From NCBI RefSeq assembly GCF_905475465.1, contig NC_062250.1:8082501-8146500 (forward strand): a stretch of 64,000 bases of DNA, written 5' to 3'. Under the pieces are notes generated by a model. The model did no database searches, had not been told where the DNA came from, and worked only from the letters and a program-made list of their open reading frames with translations. A program made the translations under genes and the position numbers. The DNA comes from Pieris napi. Lineage: Eukaryota > Arthropoda > Insecta > Lepidoptera > Pieridae. Below are positions 33,600 through 43,460 of the stretch, in pieces; position 1 is the first letter of the stretch; every line of letters starts with the position of its first letter.

Positions 33600-34560
33600 T
33601 AAATGCGTAAATAATATCGTCTGTGATCGTCACAACTTTATTAAAACTATATCAGTCTTATTGCGCCGTTTTATCTAAAGTACTAATATGTTTCTTTATT
33701 ACAGAGAAAGAGATGAAAAAATGTTTAGTTACAGAGCACTATTAGACTTTTTTAGATTTTATGAATGCTAGAATTAAATTTAAACTTCTAAAATAAAACT
33801 TTGTATTCACACTCCATCATTTGGTTATTAAATTTTAAATTTATATTAGTCAGATGTTTGCAGCTTTTCAGTTAAAACAAAAAGTAGCATTTTTAAAATT
33901 ATATTTTGTTAAATTTAAATCCGTCTATTCACGATGACTCAAATAGATAGATGATAGTGAATGTCTTTCAGTGCGCCCACAGCTCGCCCTTTATCTCACG
34001 TTCGTCTTACCCTCCGTTATTGGTGACAGCTAATAAAACACACAAAAGTAATCTTTCTGTAACAATAATTGACTCAATCTGTCGTAAACGTTTTCTGCTA
34101 CGTTACTTCGAAATAAACACACAACTTTCCCCCATAATTACTACAATTGAATTCAACTAAACTATATTCCTTTTAGAATAGAAATCTCGCAAATATTTTT
34201 ACAGCATAATACAAAATCCAGCTACAAAAATAACATCTCATACAATATCAGATGCAGCTTTAAATTCTGAAAAGAAAATAAATTAAAACAACAACAAACA
34301 TCCCGGGAACAATGGAGGCTTCATAAATCATAAACTGTATAAAATTTCACCTGTAGTACGACGCAGGCGCGGAGCATACTCTCCGAACTAACTACCAAAT
34401 AGAACTCAGTACTGTGCCATTTTCTCTGGTAGAAGACGTCTTTACATTAAAACAAACCCAGATTTGACATCAAATACACTTTTATAACTTAAAATACTAT
34501 TGAAAAGTAAGGAAAATATTATTAGGTTCAAAACATAGGATTTTTATTGAGTATTTGTGC
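33600..34560. other. Upstream region of the mitochondrial-type exon, nothing firm
   Basis: AT-rich up to about 34300, then a GC-richer stretch at 34355-34450 (CGACGCAGGCGCGGAGCATA) that could be promoter or 5' UTR of the gene beginning at 34587. No core promoter motif is certain. Confidence 0.35.
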
Positions 34561-34586
34561 TTTGTGAAAGTTTAGAAAAACTTATC

Positions 34587-35266
34587 ATGTGGTGGATTCT
34601 ACGCAGAGCGAGGTTGACTGGAGCATCGTTTTTCAGCTCGGCTTCGTCTACAAATAATAATAATAATGCAAAAGCAGGTAATTAAACAATTATTGGGTCT
34701 AAATTGAATTATTTTATTGACAAATTAATTATAAATTACTTGAATTCAAGCGTTGAATAGTAATTTGATATATAAGTATTCAGATAACGACAAGAAATAC
34801 TACAACATAAGTATTGTTAAGTTACTTAGTCTAATAATAATATATTTTTTTACTGACGTTTCGTGTGGTAATGGCGCCAAAATCGTAAGACGATTACGTG
34901 TTAGTCTTTAAGCATTTTTTAAACATCAATCACGCTATATAAAAGACAATGTACATATATGTTAAATAAAAAATTTTCCATTAGGCATTTTCCGAATTTC
35001 GGCAGATAAATTAAGATAGTAAAATGATATCATTTCGTTTCATTAATTTATGCTAATCCAATTGTGGTAAATTTTAAATTAAATTTGAACAACTAATAGA
35101 ACTAAGAATAATTATTCTCATGATGTCGTAAGCAGCTACTTTTATTTGATATGGATCCCCTCTTTATACAAAAAGTTTATGTGAAAACTAAATAGTATGG
35201 TAAGAAAATTTACAATGACTATTTTTTCAGGTAATGGATTGCCTTTAGTTTCTACATACATACAAG
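34587..35266 (+). CDS. First two exons of a probable mitochondrial protein gene
   Basis: Exon 1 (34587-34677) starts ATG in the context TTATCATG and encodes MWWILRRARLTGASFFSSAS and then STNNNNNAKA. This is a basic, serine-rich, acid-free N terminus typical of a mitochondrial import presequence. It ends at CAG|GTAATT, phase 1. Exon 2 (35231-35266) follows the strong acceptor GACTATTTTTTCAG and adds GNGLPLVSTYIQ before a GTTTGT donor, again phase 1. Reading through that donor gives a stop (GGT TTG TAG), so splicing is required. Later exons were not found; a LINE remnant begins 190 bp on. The residues STYIQG after a presequence faintly recall UPF0598 (C8orf82-like) proteins, but the evidence is a handful of residues. 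A chance ORF remains possible. Confidence 0.45.
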
Positions 35267-35454
35267 GTTTGTAGTACAGACGCAACATAGATCAATTTTT
35301 CTTAATTACTAAATACCATTTAATTTTTAAGTGCTAACATATATTACTGAAATTTTATATTCAAATTATTTTTGGGGCTTTGAAAGTGGCGAAGAAAGAC
35401 TACATAAAATGAAATTTTCGTATTTATGGATCTATCAATTCTAAGCTTGCCCAT

Positions 35455-35493
<39 letters not shown>

Positions 35494-37314
35494 CATTTAT
35501 TTGCAAGAATATGGTATAAAAAAATCTTATGGTTGTACAATCTTAACTCCGCATATTCTGCCACACACAATGGCGTGCAAATTTATCTTACATAATTAAC
35601 AATTAGGATTTTACTATATTACAATCAAACCTTATGTGGTTTTATAATGTCATGATAATACGTCAAGCTATTTATAATCAATTGTTGTCAAACTTATAGG
35701 CCAAATATTCGCCTACGCTATAAAAGCACCTTGACTTTAGAAACCCAATCACCTTCCCCTTGAAAACATTACATGACAGCGATCTATAACTTCTGGGAAG
35801 GTGATTAAATATTCTTATAGCCATGGCGTTACAATTTTTAGAATATAGCGCGGTGCAACATGCAGGCACCCGCAGCCGTGTTGGATCCCTCGGTATATAT
35901 AAGCACGTTTCTTTGTATGTATTAAATAGTTTTGGATACATCTTGACAGTCATAAGTGCTTCCAAAATATACAAACTTGGTACTGTCAGAATACCGAGTT
36001 CGTGGAAAATTGGCCTACAGCTAATAAGAGGTCCAACGCCCACGATAGCCCTAATACATTTTTTCTGAGTAATAAAAACTTTACTCACATCTACCGAATT
36101 TCCCCATAAAAGGATACCATAGCGCAAAACTGAGGCAACATAGCCGTTGCTGCGTGTTTTGAAGCTACTTTACGAGTTCGACTCAAAGCAAAGACAAATT
36201 TATTAAGGTGCGTGCATATCGTTAAAATATGTTGTTTCCAATTAAGATTTTGGTCTAGTGTTATGCCTAGAAACTGGGTTGATACAACTTCTTCAATTGA
36301 CTTGTTTTTATAATTGATTTTGAGGTTATTAGGTCTGCAATTATTATAGTTCCGAAATTGTATAAAATTGGTTTTTTTTACATTTACACTTAAATTATTA
36401 ATTTCCAACCATTCCGTGACATTCTTTATTGTTTCATTCAATAATGATTCGTGGTTACGCGTAGTATCATTCGACACTACCACTGAGATATCATCCGCGT
36501 AAAGAATGCATTTATTAGTAATCAAATTTGGTAAATCATTAATGTACAGAAGAAACAGCAATGGGCCCAGTATGCTACCTTGAGGAACGCCTTTATTGCA
36601 ATCTATAGCCACAGACTTGTACCCCCTTTCAATATGTTTAGGAGATGAAGTATGTGTGATTTCAACATATTGTTTACGACCGGTTAGGTAACTTTCCAGC
36701 CAATTTAAAGGCAATCCTCGGATTCCGTAAAGTCTACACTTTTGAAGAAGAATGTTGTAGTCTACGCAATCAAAAGCTTGGCTCATGTCAAAAAAAACTA
36801 CAGATACCTGCTTGCGCCTATCGATATGTTCTACAATTGCCTTAACTAAAGAGAAAGCTGCTAGGATAGTATTTTTACCTCTTTGAAAACCGTACTGTTC
36901 ATCATTTATAACATTGAATTTGCCTAAAAAAGAGCTCAACCTATTGTACATAAGTTTTTCCAACACTTTAGCTAAAGTTGGTATTAAAGTTATAGGTCTG
37001 TAGTTTTTAATATCCTCTGTATTACCCTTTTTAAACATAGGTTTAACTATTGATAATTTCAAAGAACTGGGAAAAATACCCTGTGTGAAAGATAAATTTA
37101 TGAGATGGGTAAGGATACTTGCTAGTTGTTGTGAGGAGAATTTTAACACTTCTGTTGTTATTGAGTCATAACCTGCTGCTTTAGTATTATTAAGATTATT
37201 TATAGCTTTGAAAACTTCGTCACATGAACAAGGAGTTAGAAATAAGGATGGGTTTACAGAATGAACGTTTTGAAGATTAGTGCTAGGTTTCTTAATTGTT
37301 TTATTATTTTATAT
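35455..37314 (-). pseudogene. Element 4: 5'-truncated, frameshifted CR1-like LINE (RT remnant)
   Basis: On the minus strand coding homology begins at about 37306 (LFLTPCSCDEVFKAINNLNN) and runs through NYRPITLIPTLAKVLEKLMY, FFDMSQAFDCVDYN, GVPQGSILGPLLFLLYINDL and LYADDISVVV to GEIR at 36091. The C-terminal part (RYGILLWGNSVDVSKVFITQ to the stop at 35678) is in another frame, so there is a frameshift near 36130-36150. The endonuclease is absent. The 3' UTR runs to a TAA microsatellite at 35455-35494 (ATA/TAA repeats), the presumed tail. It is a different family from elements 1 to 3. It lies in what would be an intron of the gene starting at 34587, in the opposite sense. Confidence 0.88.
35457..35494. 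repeat. (TAA)n microsatellite at the 3' end of element 4
   Basis: About a dozen uninterrupted AAT/TAA units stand at the exact 3' limit of element 4. It probably grew from the element's own tail. Confidence 0.8.
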
Positions 37315-37360
37315 CCATTACATCTCTTGGCTATATATATATAGCCAAGAGATGTAATGG
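37315..37360. repeat. Perfect 46 bp palindrome
   Basis: Arms of 23 bp (CCATTACATCTCTTGGCTAT plus ATA, and the exact complement) meet without a spacer at 37337/37338. It sits at the 5' break of element 4, where coding homology stops. It can form a cruciform or hairpin. It could be a foldback made at the truncation junction, a tiny hairpin element, or the target itself. Confidence 0.85.
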
Positions 37361-37684
37361 TCTTTCAAAATATCAGATTTGAAAAACTTCGGATTTTGGA
37401 AAGTCGGTTTCCGGTCCACAGTTGTTCTATGTCACACAAAACACTTTATATTTGCTTATTAATCGAGATTGACGGTCTTATTATAAAACATGGACTAAAC
37501 AGGTTTGTTACCATGGTTACCTAATTACATAAAAATAGCGTTGTGATGGTTTTACCAAGTTACATTTTATAAATTATACTATGTGAATTTCAGAATATAT
37601 TTATACTTATTAAGTATATACGGTTGAATAACCATTAATTGTACTATCAATTCTAAGAGAAATAAAGGAACGAGAGTACCAATT
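37361..37684. other. Intergenic, nothing recognised
   Basis: AT-rich, no supportable features. Confidence 0.45.
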
Positions 37685-37775
37685 TTTTAAAGGCCGGCAA
37701 CACTATCGCGAGCCCTCTGTCATTGTGGGTGTCCGTGGCGGCGGTATCACTTAACATCAGGTGAGCATGTGAGCT
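37685..37775 (-). repeat. Dispersed repeat family A, minus-strand fragment
   Basis: AAAGGCCGGCAACACTATCG, CGAGCCCTCTGTCATTGTGG and CGGCGGTATCACTTAACATC are the complement of the family A core. Confidence 0.65.
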
Positions 37776-38197
37776 CGCTGTTGAATGAAGAAATACATTA
37801 AGAATAGTAATATTACCATCAAAAATAATTTTCCCCTGCGTTACCTATATTATAAATGAATAAATAATAAACGTATAAATATTGGATCACAAATAATCAA
37901 GGAAAACTCGTAAAGCCAAATCCCAAATCATTAATCTTATTGAGTTGTAGACAAAGGCAAACTTAAAGGTATTACTCGTAATACAATAATCCTTATTTAT
38001 AACCTAATATTGGTCAAATTAATTGTAACAATATATATTCATTTGACTCTGAATAAGGAAAAAATCACTCCAAATCGAATTTCTAATTATTATAGATGCC
38101 GTAATGCGTAAGATCATGCAGATCTAATTAATAATATATTATTTATTTAATTATGTATTCTTATGTAAATGTGTTTTCGTAAAAAATAAGCGACGCT
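37776..38197. other. Intergenic, nothing recognised
   Basis: AT-rich, no supportable features. Confidence 0.45.
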
Positions 38198-38210
38198 TTA
38201 ACGTACTTTA

Positions 38211-38494
38211 AATATAAAAAAATCAGTGTCGCTACAACATTTTTAGGTCTGGGCCTCAGATTTCTGTATCTGTTTCATTTGTTAATGTAATAATAGGCAA
38301 GTAGGTGATCAGTTTCCTGTGCCTGACACTTGCCGTCGACTTTTTGGGTCTAAGGCAAGCCGGTATCCTCACGATGTCTTCCTACACCGTTCGTGCGAAT
38401 GTTAAATGCGCACATAGAAAGAAAGTCCATTGGAGCACAGCCGGGGATCGAACCTACTACCTCAGGGATAAGAGTCGCATGCTGAAGCCACTCG
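38211..38494 (-). mobile_element. tRNA-derived SINE (family S1), full length with target duplication
   Basis: Minus-strand copy: 3' end AAAAAAATCAGTGTCGCTAC, body with ATAGGCAAGTAGGTGATCAG and CCTACACCGTTCGTGCGAAT, and tRNA-like head GCCGGGGATCGAACCTACTA ... CTGAAGCCACTCG. TTAACGTACTTTA flanks it at 38198-38210 and 38495-38507, a 13 bp duplication. It inserted directly at the 3' edge of an older S1 copy (38508-38760). Confidence 0.85.
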
Positions 38495-38507
38495 TTAACG
38501 TACTTTA

Positions 38508-38760
38508 TCTATAAAAAACCACACAACCCCTTGGATTTGCTCTCAGATTTCTGTATCTGTATCTGTTTCGTGATCATTATATTTTATTTTATTACTATTT
38601 CCTGATAAACATTCTGTGCCTGACATACGCTGCCGATTTATAGGTATATGGCAAGCCATTTTCATTATGATGATTTTCTTGACTGTGCGAACGAATGTTA
38701 AAAGCTAAAATTTAGAAATTAAAGTCCTGGGGTACAGTTGTGTCCACCAGTGCACTGAGA
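38508..38760 (-). mobile_element. Older SINE (family S1), minus strand
   Basis: CTCAGATTTCTGTATCTGTA, GTGCCTGACATACGCTGCCG and GCGAACGAATGTTAAAAGC follow the S1 order but are much more diverged than the neighbour at 38211-38494. Confidence 0.65.
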
Positions 38761-39520
38761 CGTTTGACTTTATAGTTTTTCTTAATTACAATGGACGTTA
38801 TAACTAAATTGAAGTCTAAGTATAAAAGTTAATGCTGTAATTAGGTATTTCTCTTACAAAATCACAAAGGTCACTTCGTAGGTCAACTAAACTAATTCTT
38901 TTTAATTTAATAAGGTACGGAGAGACTGATGTGAGATGTTGATCTAGCTAAATTTATTTCTCGTGTATGTTTTATACATACACAAATACATGTGCACAAG
39001 AAATCGTAATACAATGTTTTAACTAAGAGACAAGACATCGAATTTTGTATATAAGGTAATCATTAATAATTTACAACATTCATTTAAATATAACCTACTG
39101 GGGAAGAATACAAAAAAAACATAATAATAAAATAATATACATTGAAATAAATAATTAACCTTAACATAAACTAAAATAATTATGTACACTTAATAATTAA
39201 TTAATTAATTAATTACTTATTACAATTTAATTTAGACATCGAATAATTTATAAGTTAGTTAGACCATGACAAGGGTTCGGTAATTATAAGATAGTAAATA
39301 TACAGTTTTTGCAAAAAACCCGGGCACTTAAGGAAATTTACGTTGTAGGTCGATTTCCGTTAATTATAATAATTAACGGAAATTATATTGCCGATTTCTG
39401 GCAATTTTTTTATTACTTTCTGATGAATTCTTAAAACCGCTAGAGAAGAGAATGGTCGGCAATAGAGACAAAAATATTATTTTACATATTTAATTAAATT
39501 AAGTTGTCAATCAAACAACC
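38761..39520. other. Intergenic, nothing recognised
   Basis: Very AT-rich with an AATT run at about 39197-39215 and an inverted pair around 39352-39380 (TTTCCGTTAATTATAAT and its complement). No gene. Confidence 0.45.
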
Positions 39521-39524
39521 TTAT

Positions 39525-40141
39525 GGCTATGTTCAGATGGCAAAAACTTGACGCGCGTTTTCAAATCGCGCGACTAGACATTGTGGTATTTTCATACAAC
39601 TGTTCACATGAGCGCGCGTCAACGTGCGTTAACGCGCGTCAACGCGGCGCTCAGAGAAAAAGTCTCTAGACGCAGGTGATCGCGCGTTGACGCGCGCTTT
39701 GATATTAATGTAATGTCCATTTGCTGTTCAGATGAGCGCGCGCTTTCATCGCGATCGCATGTAATTTTGTTAATTTTCGTAATTATATTTTGTTCTCGCA
39801 TTTAAAATGAGTGAAATTGAAGATATTGACATCGACTTACTAATCGATGAAGTAGAAAAAAGGCCAGCAAGTTGGAATATAGCAAATTTGTATAAAAAAT
39901 ATAATATAATTAGTATTTTTTTTCAAAATTGGATGAACCCAATGTGTACGTTTTCTTTTTCTATATTTTTCTTTATAATATAACCACAAAACAATAGCCT
40001 CTTCTACGTTCATTTTCTTCGTTCTACCGAACTAGACTGACGAGTACTCTCGCAACGCGCGTTAGCGCTCATCATCTGAACGCTCTTCAAAATTGATCGC
40101 GCGTTGACGCGCGTTAACGCGCGTTACATGTGAACATAGCC
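39525..40141 (+). mobile_element. PIF/Harbinger-like non-autonomous element, copy 1
   Basis: A 617 bp unit starting GGCTATGTTCAGATGGCAAA and ending ACATGTGAACATAGCC, so the ends are inverted repeats of about 15 bp. Subterminal zones are packed with GCGCGTTGACGCGCGTTAAC-like units, striking in this AT-rich region. A MADF-like ORF start lies inside (39807-39983). TTA precedes it (39521-39523, with one extra T) and TAT separates it from copy 2. The outer TTA at 39521 and 40758 suggests that the pair sits in one TTA target. I infer a deletion derivative of a Harbinger element that once carried transposase and MADF/Myb genes. Confidence 0.82.
39807..39983 (+). pseudogene. Start of a Harbinger MADF-like DNA-binding protein
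   Basis: ATG at 39807 opens a 58-residue frame. Residues 1-21 read MSEIEDIDID then LLIDEVEKRPA, followed by SWNIANLYKK. The pattern LI-EV-KRP--W is the first helix and turn of the MADF (Myb/SANT-like) domain found in the second protein of PIF/Harbinger transposons. Beyond about residue 33 the frame is AT-rich and has no domain features, so the rest of the gene is deleted or intronic. Copy 2 has the same start at 40417 with a 6 bp deletion and a frameshift. Confidence 0.6.
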
Positions 40142-40144
40142 TAT

Positions 40145-40757
40145 GGCTATGTTCAGATGGCAAAAACTTGACGCGCGTTTTCAAATCGCGCGACTAGACA
40201 TTGTGGTATTTTCATACAACTGTTCACATGAGCGCGCGTTGACGCGCGTCAACGCGGCGTTCAGAGAAAAAGTCTCTAGACGCAGGTGATCGCGCGTTGA
40301 CGCGCGCTTTGATATTAATGTAATGTCCGTTTGCTGTTCAGATGAGCGCGCGCTTTCATCGCGATCGCATGTAAGTTTGTTAATTTTAGTAATTATATTT
40401 TGTTCTCGCATTTAAAATGAGTGAAATTAAAGATATCGACTTACTAATCGATGAAGTAGAAAAAAAGGCCAGCAAGTTGGAATATAGCAAATTTGTATAA
40501 AAAATATAATATAATTTGTATTTTTTTTTCAAAATTGGATGAACCCAATGTGTACGTTTTCTTTTTCTATATTTTTCTTTATAATATAACCACAAAATAA
40601 TATCCTCTTCCACGTCCATTTTCTACGTTCTACCGAACTAGACTGACGAGTAATCTCGCAACGCGCGTTAGCGCTCATCATCTGAACGCTCTTCAAATTT
40701 GATCGCGCGTTGACGCGCGTTGACGCGCGTTAACGCGCGTTACATGTGAACATAGCC
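40145..40757 (+). mobile_element. PIF/Harbinger-like non-autonomous element, copy 2
   Basis: A 613 bp unit in the same orientation as copy 1 and nearly identical to it. Differences include AACGTGCGTTAAC against TTGACGCG early on, a 6 bp loss in the MADF start, an extra A in the GTAGAAAAAAAGGCC run, and one more GACGCGCGTT unit near the right end. It ends CATGTGAACATAGCC, followed by TTA (40758-40760). Confidence 0.82.
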
Positions 40758-40760
40758 TTA

Positions 40761-40905
40761 AACAAGTGAGCCCTCTTGCCAAAGTCACAGCTTGAATCTT
40801 CTGGGAATGCTTTCCACGATGTTTTAATAACGTTTTGAAGAATACGTTTCCGCTCTTTTGACTGACTCTTTTTAGCTCACTGATGTTTTGCTGCACTCTT
40901 ACTCG
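40761..40905 (-). pseudogene. Tc1-like transposase, C-terminal remnant interrupted by the Harbinger pair
   Basis: Minus strand reads QQNISELKRV, then (frameshifted) KSGNVFFKTLLKH and GKHSQKIQAVTLARGLT. It is close at DNA level to the Tc1 remnant at 17733 (CATCAGTGAGCTAAAAAGAG, TCGTGGAAAGCATTCCCAGA). The match stops at the TTA where the Harbinger pair is inserted. The expected continuation should lie beyond 39520, but it is not recognisable. Confidence 0.7.
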
Positions 40906-41473
40906 TCTTTTTAGAACATTCTAGACGTACAATTCGGTTAAGGACTTCGATCCAAAACGACGGTCAAGAGTTTATATAAGGGTAAAATCCTAAAATTTAC
41001 TTTAAAAAATGATTAATTTTTGTCAAATATCTTATACTAAGTCGTAATCAAATCAGACTTAATACTTTTCATTTATATTAATTTAATATTTCCATTCCTT
41101 TCATTTGGCACTTTAGCAATGTAATTTAATTTTATAATAAGTATCGTATAAAAGCTTAATTGAAAAGTTTTTCATAGCGTTCTACATTTTGTTGGAGTAA
41201 TGTGCTACGACAAATGTAAAATTGTGCTACGGCATGATCATTTTCACGCTGCAAAAATTATTTCTTTACTTTTTTCTTTTTTTTAAATTTATTTATTACA
41301 TTATTATTGACAAAAGTGAACAGTAAGTAATAATTAACAGACGAAACTAAAAAAAACATACAAAAAATACTACATACTTGTAGAAAGCGTACAACATATT
41401 ACTACAGTACTAATCTATCACATACATACTGATATATATTAAAAATAGAGGTAGGTTGTAGAAAGGTGAGTGT
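40906..41473. other. Intergenic or 3' UTR of the frame at 41474, nothing recognised
   Basis: AT-rich. On the minus strand an AATAAATAAA lies at about 41287-41296, some 180 bases after the stop at 41474, and could serve as a polyadenylation signal if that frame is real. Confidence 0.35.
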
Positions 41474-41977
41474 TTAGTGTAGCTTGGTCTCAATTTCCGC
41501 ACTTAGGCGCTCATTTGGTCCGTTTTGCGTAAAGTCCTGGTTAACTGGTAGAAAGGTTAAGCACAAAAAATAATAGAACTGTCTAAATTTTTGAGGAAGT
41601 GGGTTGCCATTTATGTATGACACATAATTTTTCCAGCAGTATACAATTAACATTCCAATCACATTATAGACAAATATAATTAAAGTAAGTTTTTCAAAAG
41701 TGTCGTGTCTGAGTTCACGAATCACACTGTTGTGCGAATCACAATGTTTCATGGAATTCATTTTACTATGCCCAAGAGGCGTTGTAATTTCACGTTGTGA
41801 ACTGTATGAGAAAACAATTCTCTTGAAACAATAACTTTCTACGATAGAAGAGTCTGAATAGGCCGTATAATCAAATGCCATAACCCAGATAGATTTAAAA
41901 CAGTACATGAAGTGCATCTCGAAGACAAAGTGTTGGCAGGTTTTGGCTCGGGAAACGCTTTGTCTTTGCTCGGTCAA
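41474..41977 (-). CDS. Unrecognised 147-167 residue reading frame, single-pass membrane-like
   Basis: The frame is open from about 42005 down to the stop at 41474; the codon at 41977 is TTG, and the first ATG is at 41917 (MHFMYCFKSIWVMAFDYTAY), giving about 148 residues. One strongly hydrophobic run, LTLIIFVYNVIGMLIVYCW, could span a membrane; the C terminus (QDFTQNGPNERLSAEIETKL) is polar. It is rich in F, Y, C, H and S. No domain is recognised, and no other copy is in the window. It is the longest frame here that is not mobile-element coding. It might be a real intronless gene, a 3' exon whose acceptor I cannot fix, or chance. Confidence 0.3.
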   Translation of the reverse strand: MTEQRQSVSRAKTCQHFVFEMHFMYCFKSIWVMAFDYTAYSDSSIVESYCFKRIVFSYSSQREITTPLGHSKMNSMKHCDSHNSVIRELRHDTFEKLTLIIFVYNVIGMLIVYCWKNYVSYINGNPLPQKFRQFYYFLCLTFLPVNQDFTQNGPNERLSAEIETKLH

Positions 41978-42009
41978 GGGTCCTCTGACGTGCCACTTTG
42001 CATATTAGA

Positions 42010-42712
42010 ACATCGCCGTTCTAATTAGCGCATACTCTTTGTCATGGAACCAAAAATGTAGGCGATTTTCAAGGTACTTTACTCGATTAAAGTTTTTGTA
42101 TCTAGCCGATACGATTGGAGCTATTTTTTATTGGTTTAATAACCTAACCTTAATCTAAGAAGTTATGATGATATTATACGTAATGATAATTATTATGGAA
42201 GACATTAAGAAATTGATAAAGCGCAACCATTGCCACCTTTTTCTAAGAGGAAAGTAAGGAAAAGTAAATTAATCATTATTTTATAGTGTTTGTGCAATGG
42301 TCTATTTGACAAGATTTTAAAAACCATTTTAGATTTATAATCATTGACTATGAAACATATACAGTTGTATATTTTATAATTCTGTTAAGTATAGTATAAG
42401 TGAGTCAGTCACTTAAAAAAACTATTTTTTTTTAGTTTGTTTTTAATTTAATGACAGCCATTTTTATACTGATAACTGTAAATAATATTTTAATTTTAAT
42501 ACTGCCAAATCCCATTAATAACAATAGTAATTTTATAGGGTTAAAATTCTTATCGGAAAAAGTAGACAATTACATATATTAGGCCGAGGCGAACCAACAA
42601 TTAAAAATTAATGAATGCTTTTATTAATTTATTTAGTAAAATGATGCAATATTTCAATATATTACAAGACAATTTCTAGACACAAAGTAGCTGTAACGAG
42701 AGCAGTCATTTG
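42010..42712. other. Intergenic, nothing recognised
   Basis: AT-rich without supportable features. Confidence 0.4.
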
Positions 42713-42801
42713 TCAGTTCTCAGCCGGAAGCCGTCAGTTCAGGCTTTTAGCCACCGCCGGATGTGGTTGTACAACTACAAAATGGCGCAGATCAAGTGCA
42801 G
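42713..42801 (+). other. Candidate first exon or promoter-proximal segment
   Basis: A GC-rich island in AT-rich sequence starts near a GTCAGTTC motif (insect initiator-like TCAGT) and contains GCCACCGCCGGATG. Two in-frame ATGs follow (42761 and 42782); the second has an ideal context, ACAAAATGG. The frame reads MWLYNYKMAQIKCR and meets AG|GTCATT at 42801. If unspliced, it stops within 20 codons. No product is recognised, and the splice site is weak. Confidence 0.22.
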
Positions 42802-43239
42802 GTCATTAATCACGTGTAAAGGACAACTTATTATACGTTTTTAAGAGTAGACAAATGTTGAAACAGATTTAATAATTACATAGACATAACATTTAGTACT
42901 AACAAAAACACACACAAAATAGCAATAATCAAAGAAAAAAAATTTTTTTTTTACCCTTTTCCCATTCGGTTCGTTTCAAGTGTGTAATGTGTGTGTGCTG
43001 TGGCTGTAATTGGCCCTGGCTCAGCATTAGATCTAAAGATGTGAAGAGCTCGGCAACCAACTCTGTATTTAACCAAACACTTTTCTCTATTTTATTTCGT
43101 ATTTGTAAAGCAGTTTACGCCTTTTCGGTGATGAATTTGAACTATATTTGAAATATTACAAATAACCCAATTATTCAAAAAAAATGCCTCGTTTTCGAAA
43201 ATTTGACCTTTTTTGTCTTTAGTACTTGTCTGTCTCTTA

Positions 43240-43460
43240 CTGTCGCACTTTGTGTACGCTGCGATAAAAAGAGATGTAGCGACACTTACAAGCTACGGTT
43301 ACAATCACTGCAAGACGTCATACCCTGAAACGCGCTTAAGAAGTTATTCCGACCGTTAACGATATATACAACTTCTTTGCCACTGAGGCCTACGAGCCAG
43401 TCTGTGGTTTAACTGGTCAAAGATTCCTATAGGGACATAGCTTTGTCAAAACGGCTAGGC
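43240..43460 (-). repeat. Dispersed repeat family C, minus strand
   Basis: The complement matches 51640-51815: GGAATC...AACCAGTTTAACCAC, AGACTGGCTCG, GGAATAACTT, GCGCGTTTCAGGGTAT, GTGATTGTA and GTAGCGACA blocks in order. No coding frame. It may be a MITE or LINE 3' region; the class is unknown. Confidence 0.6.

Noticed and set aside
35457..35494. Tandem TAA repeat as a CRISPR-like or regulatory array
   Set aside because: It is a simple microsatellite at the LINE tail; there are no spacers.
39619..40411. Paired frames MREQNIITKINK as duplicated genes
   Set aside because: Shadows on the opposite strand of the two Harbinger-like copies; low-information CpG-rich repeats.
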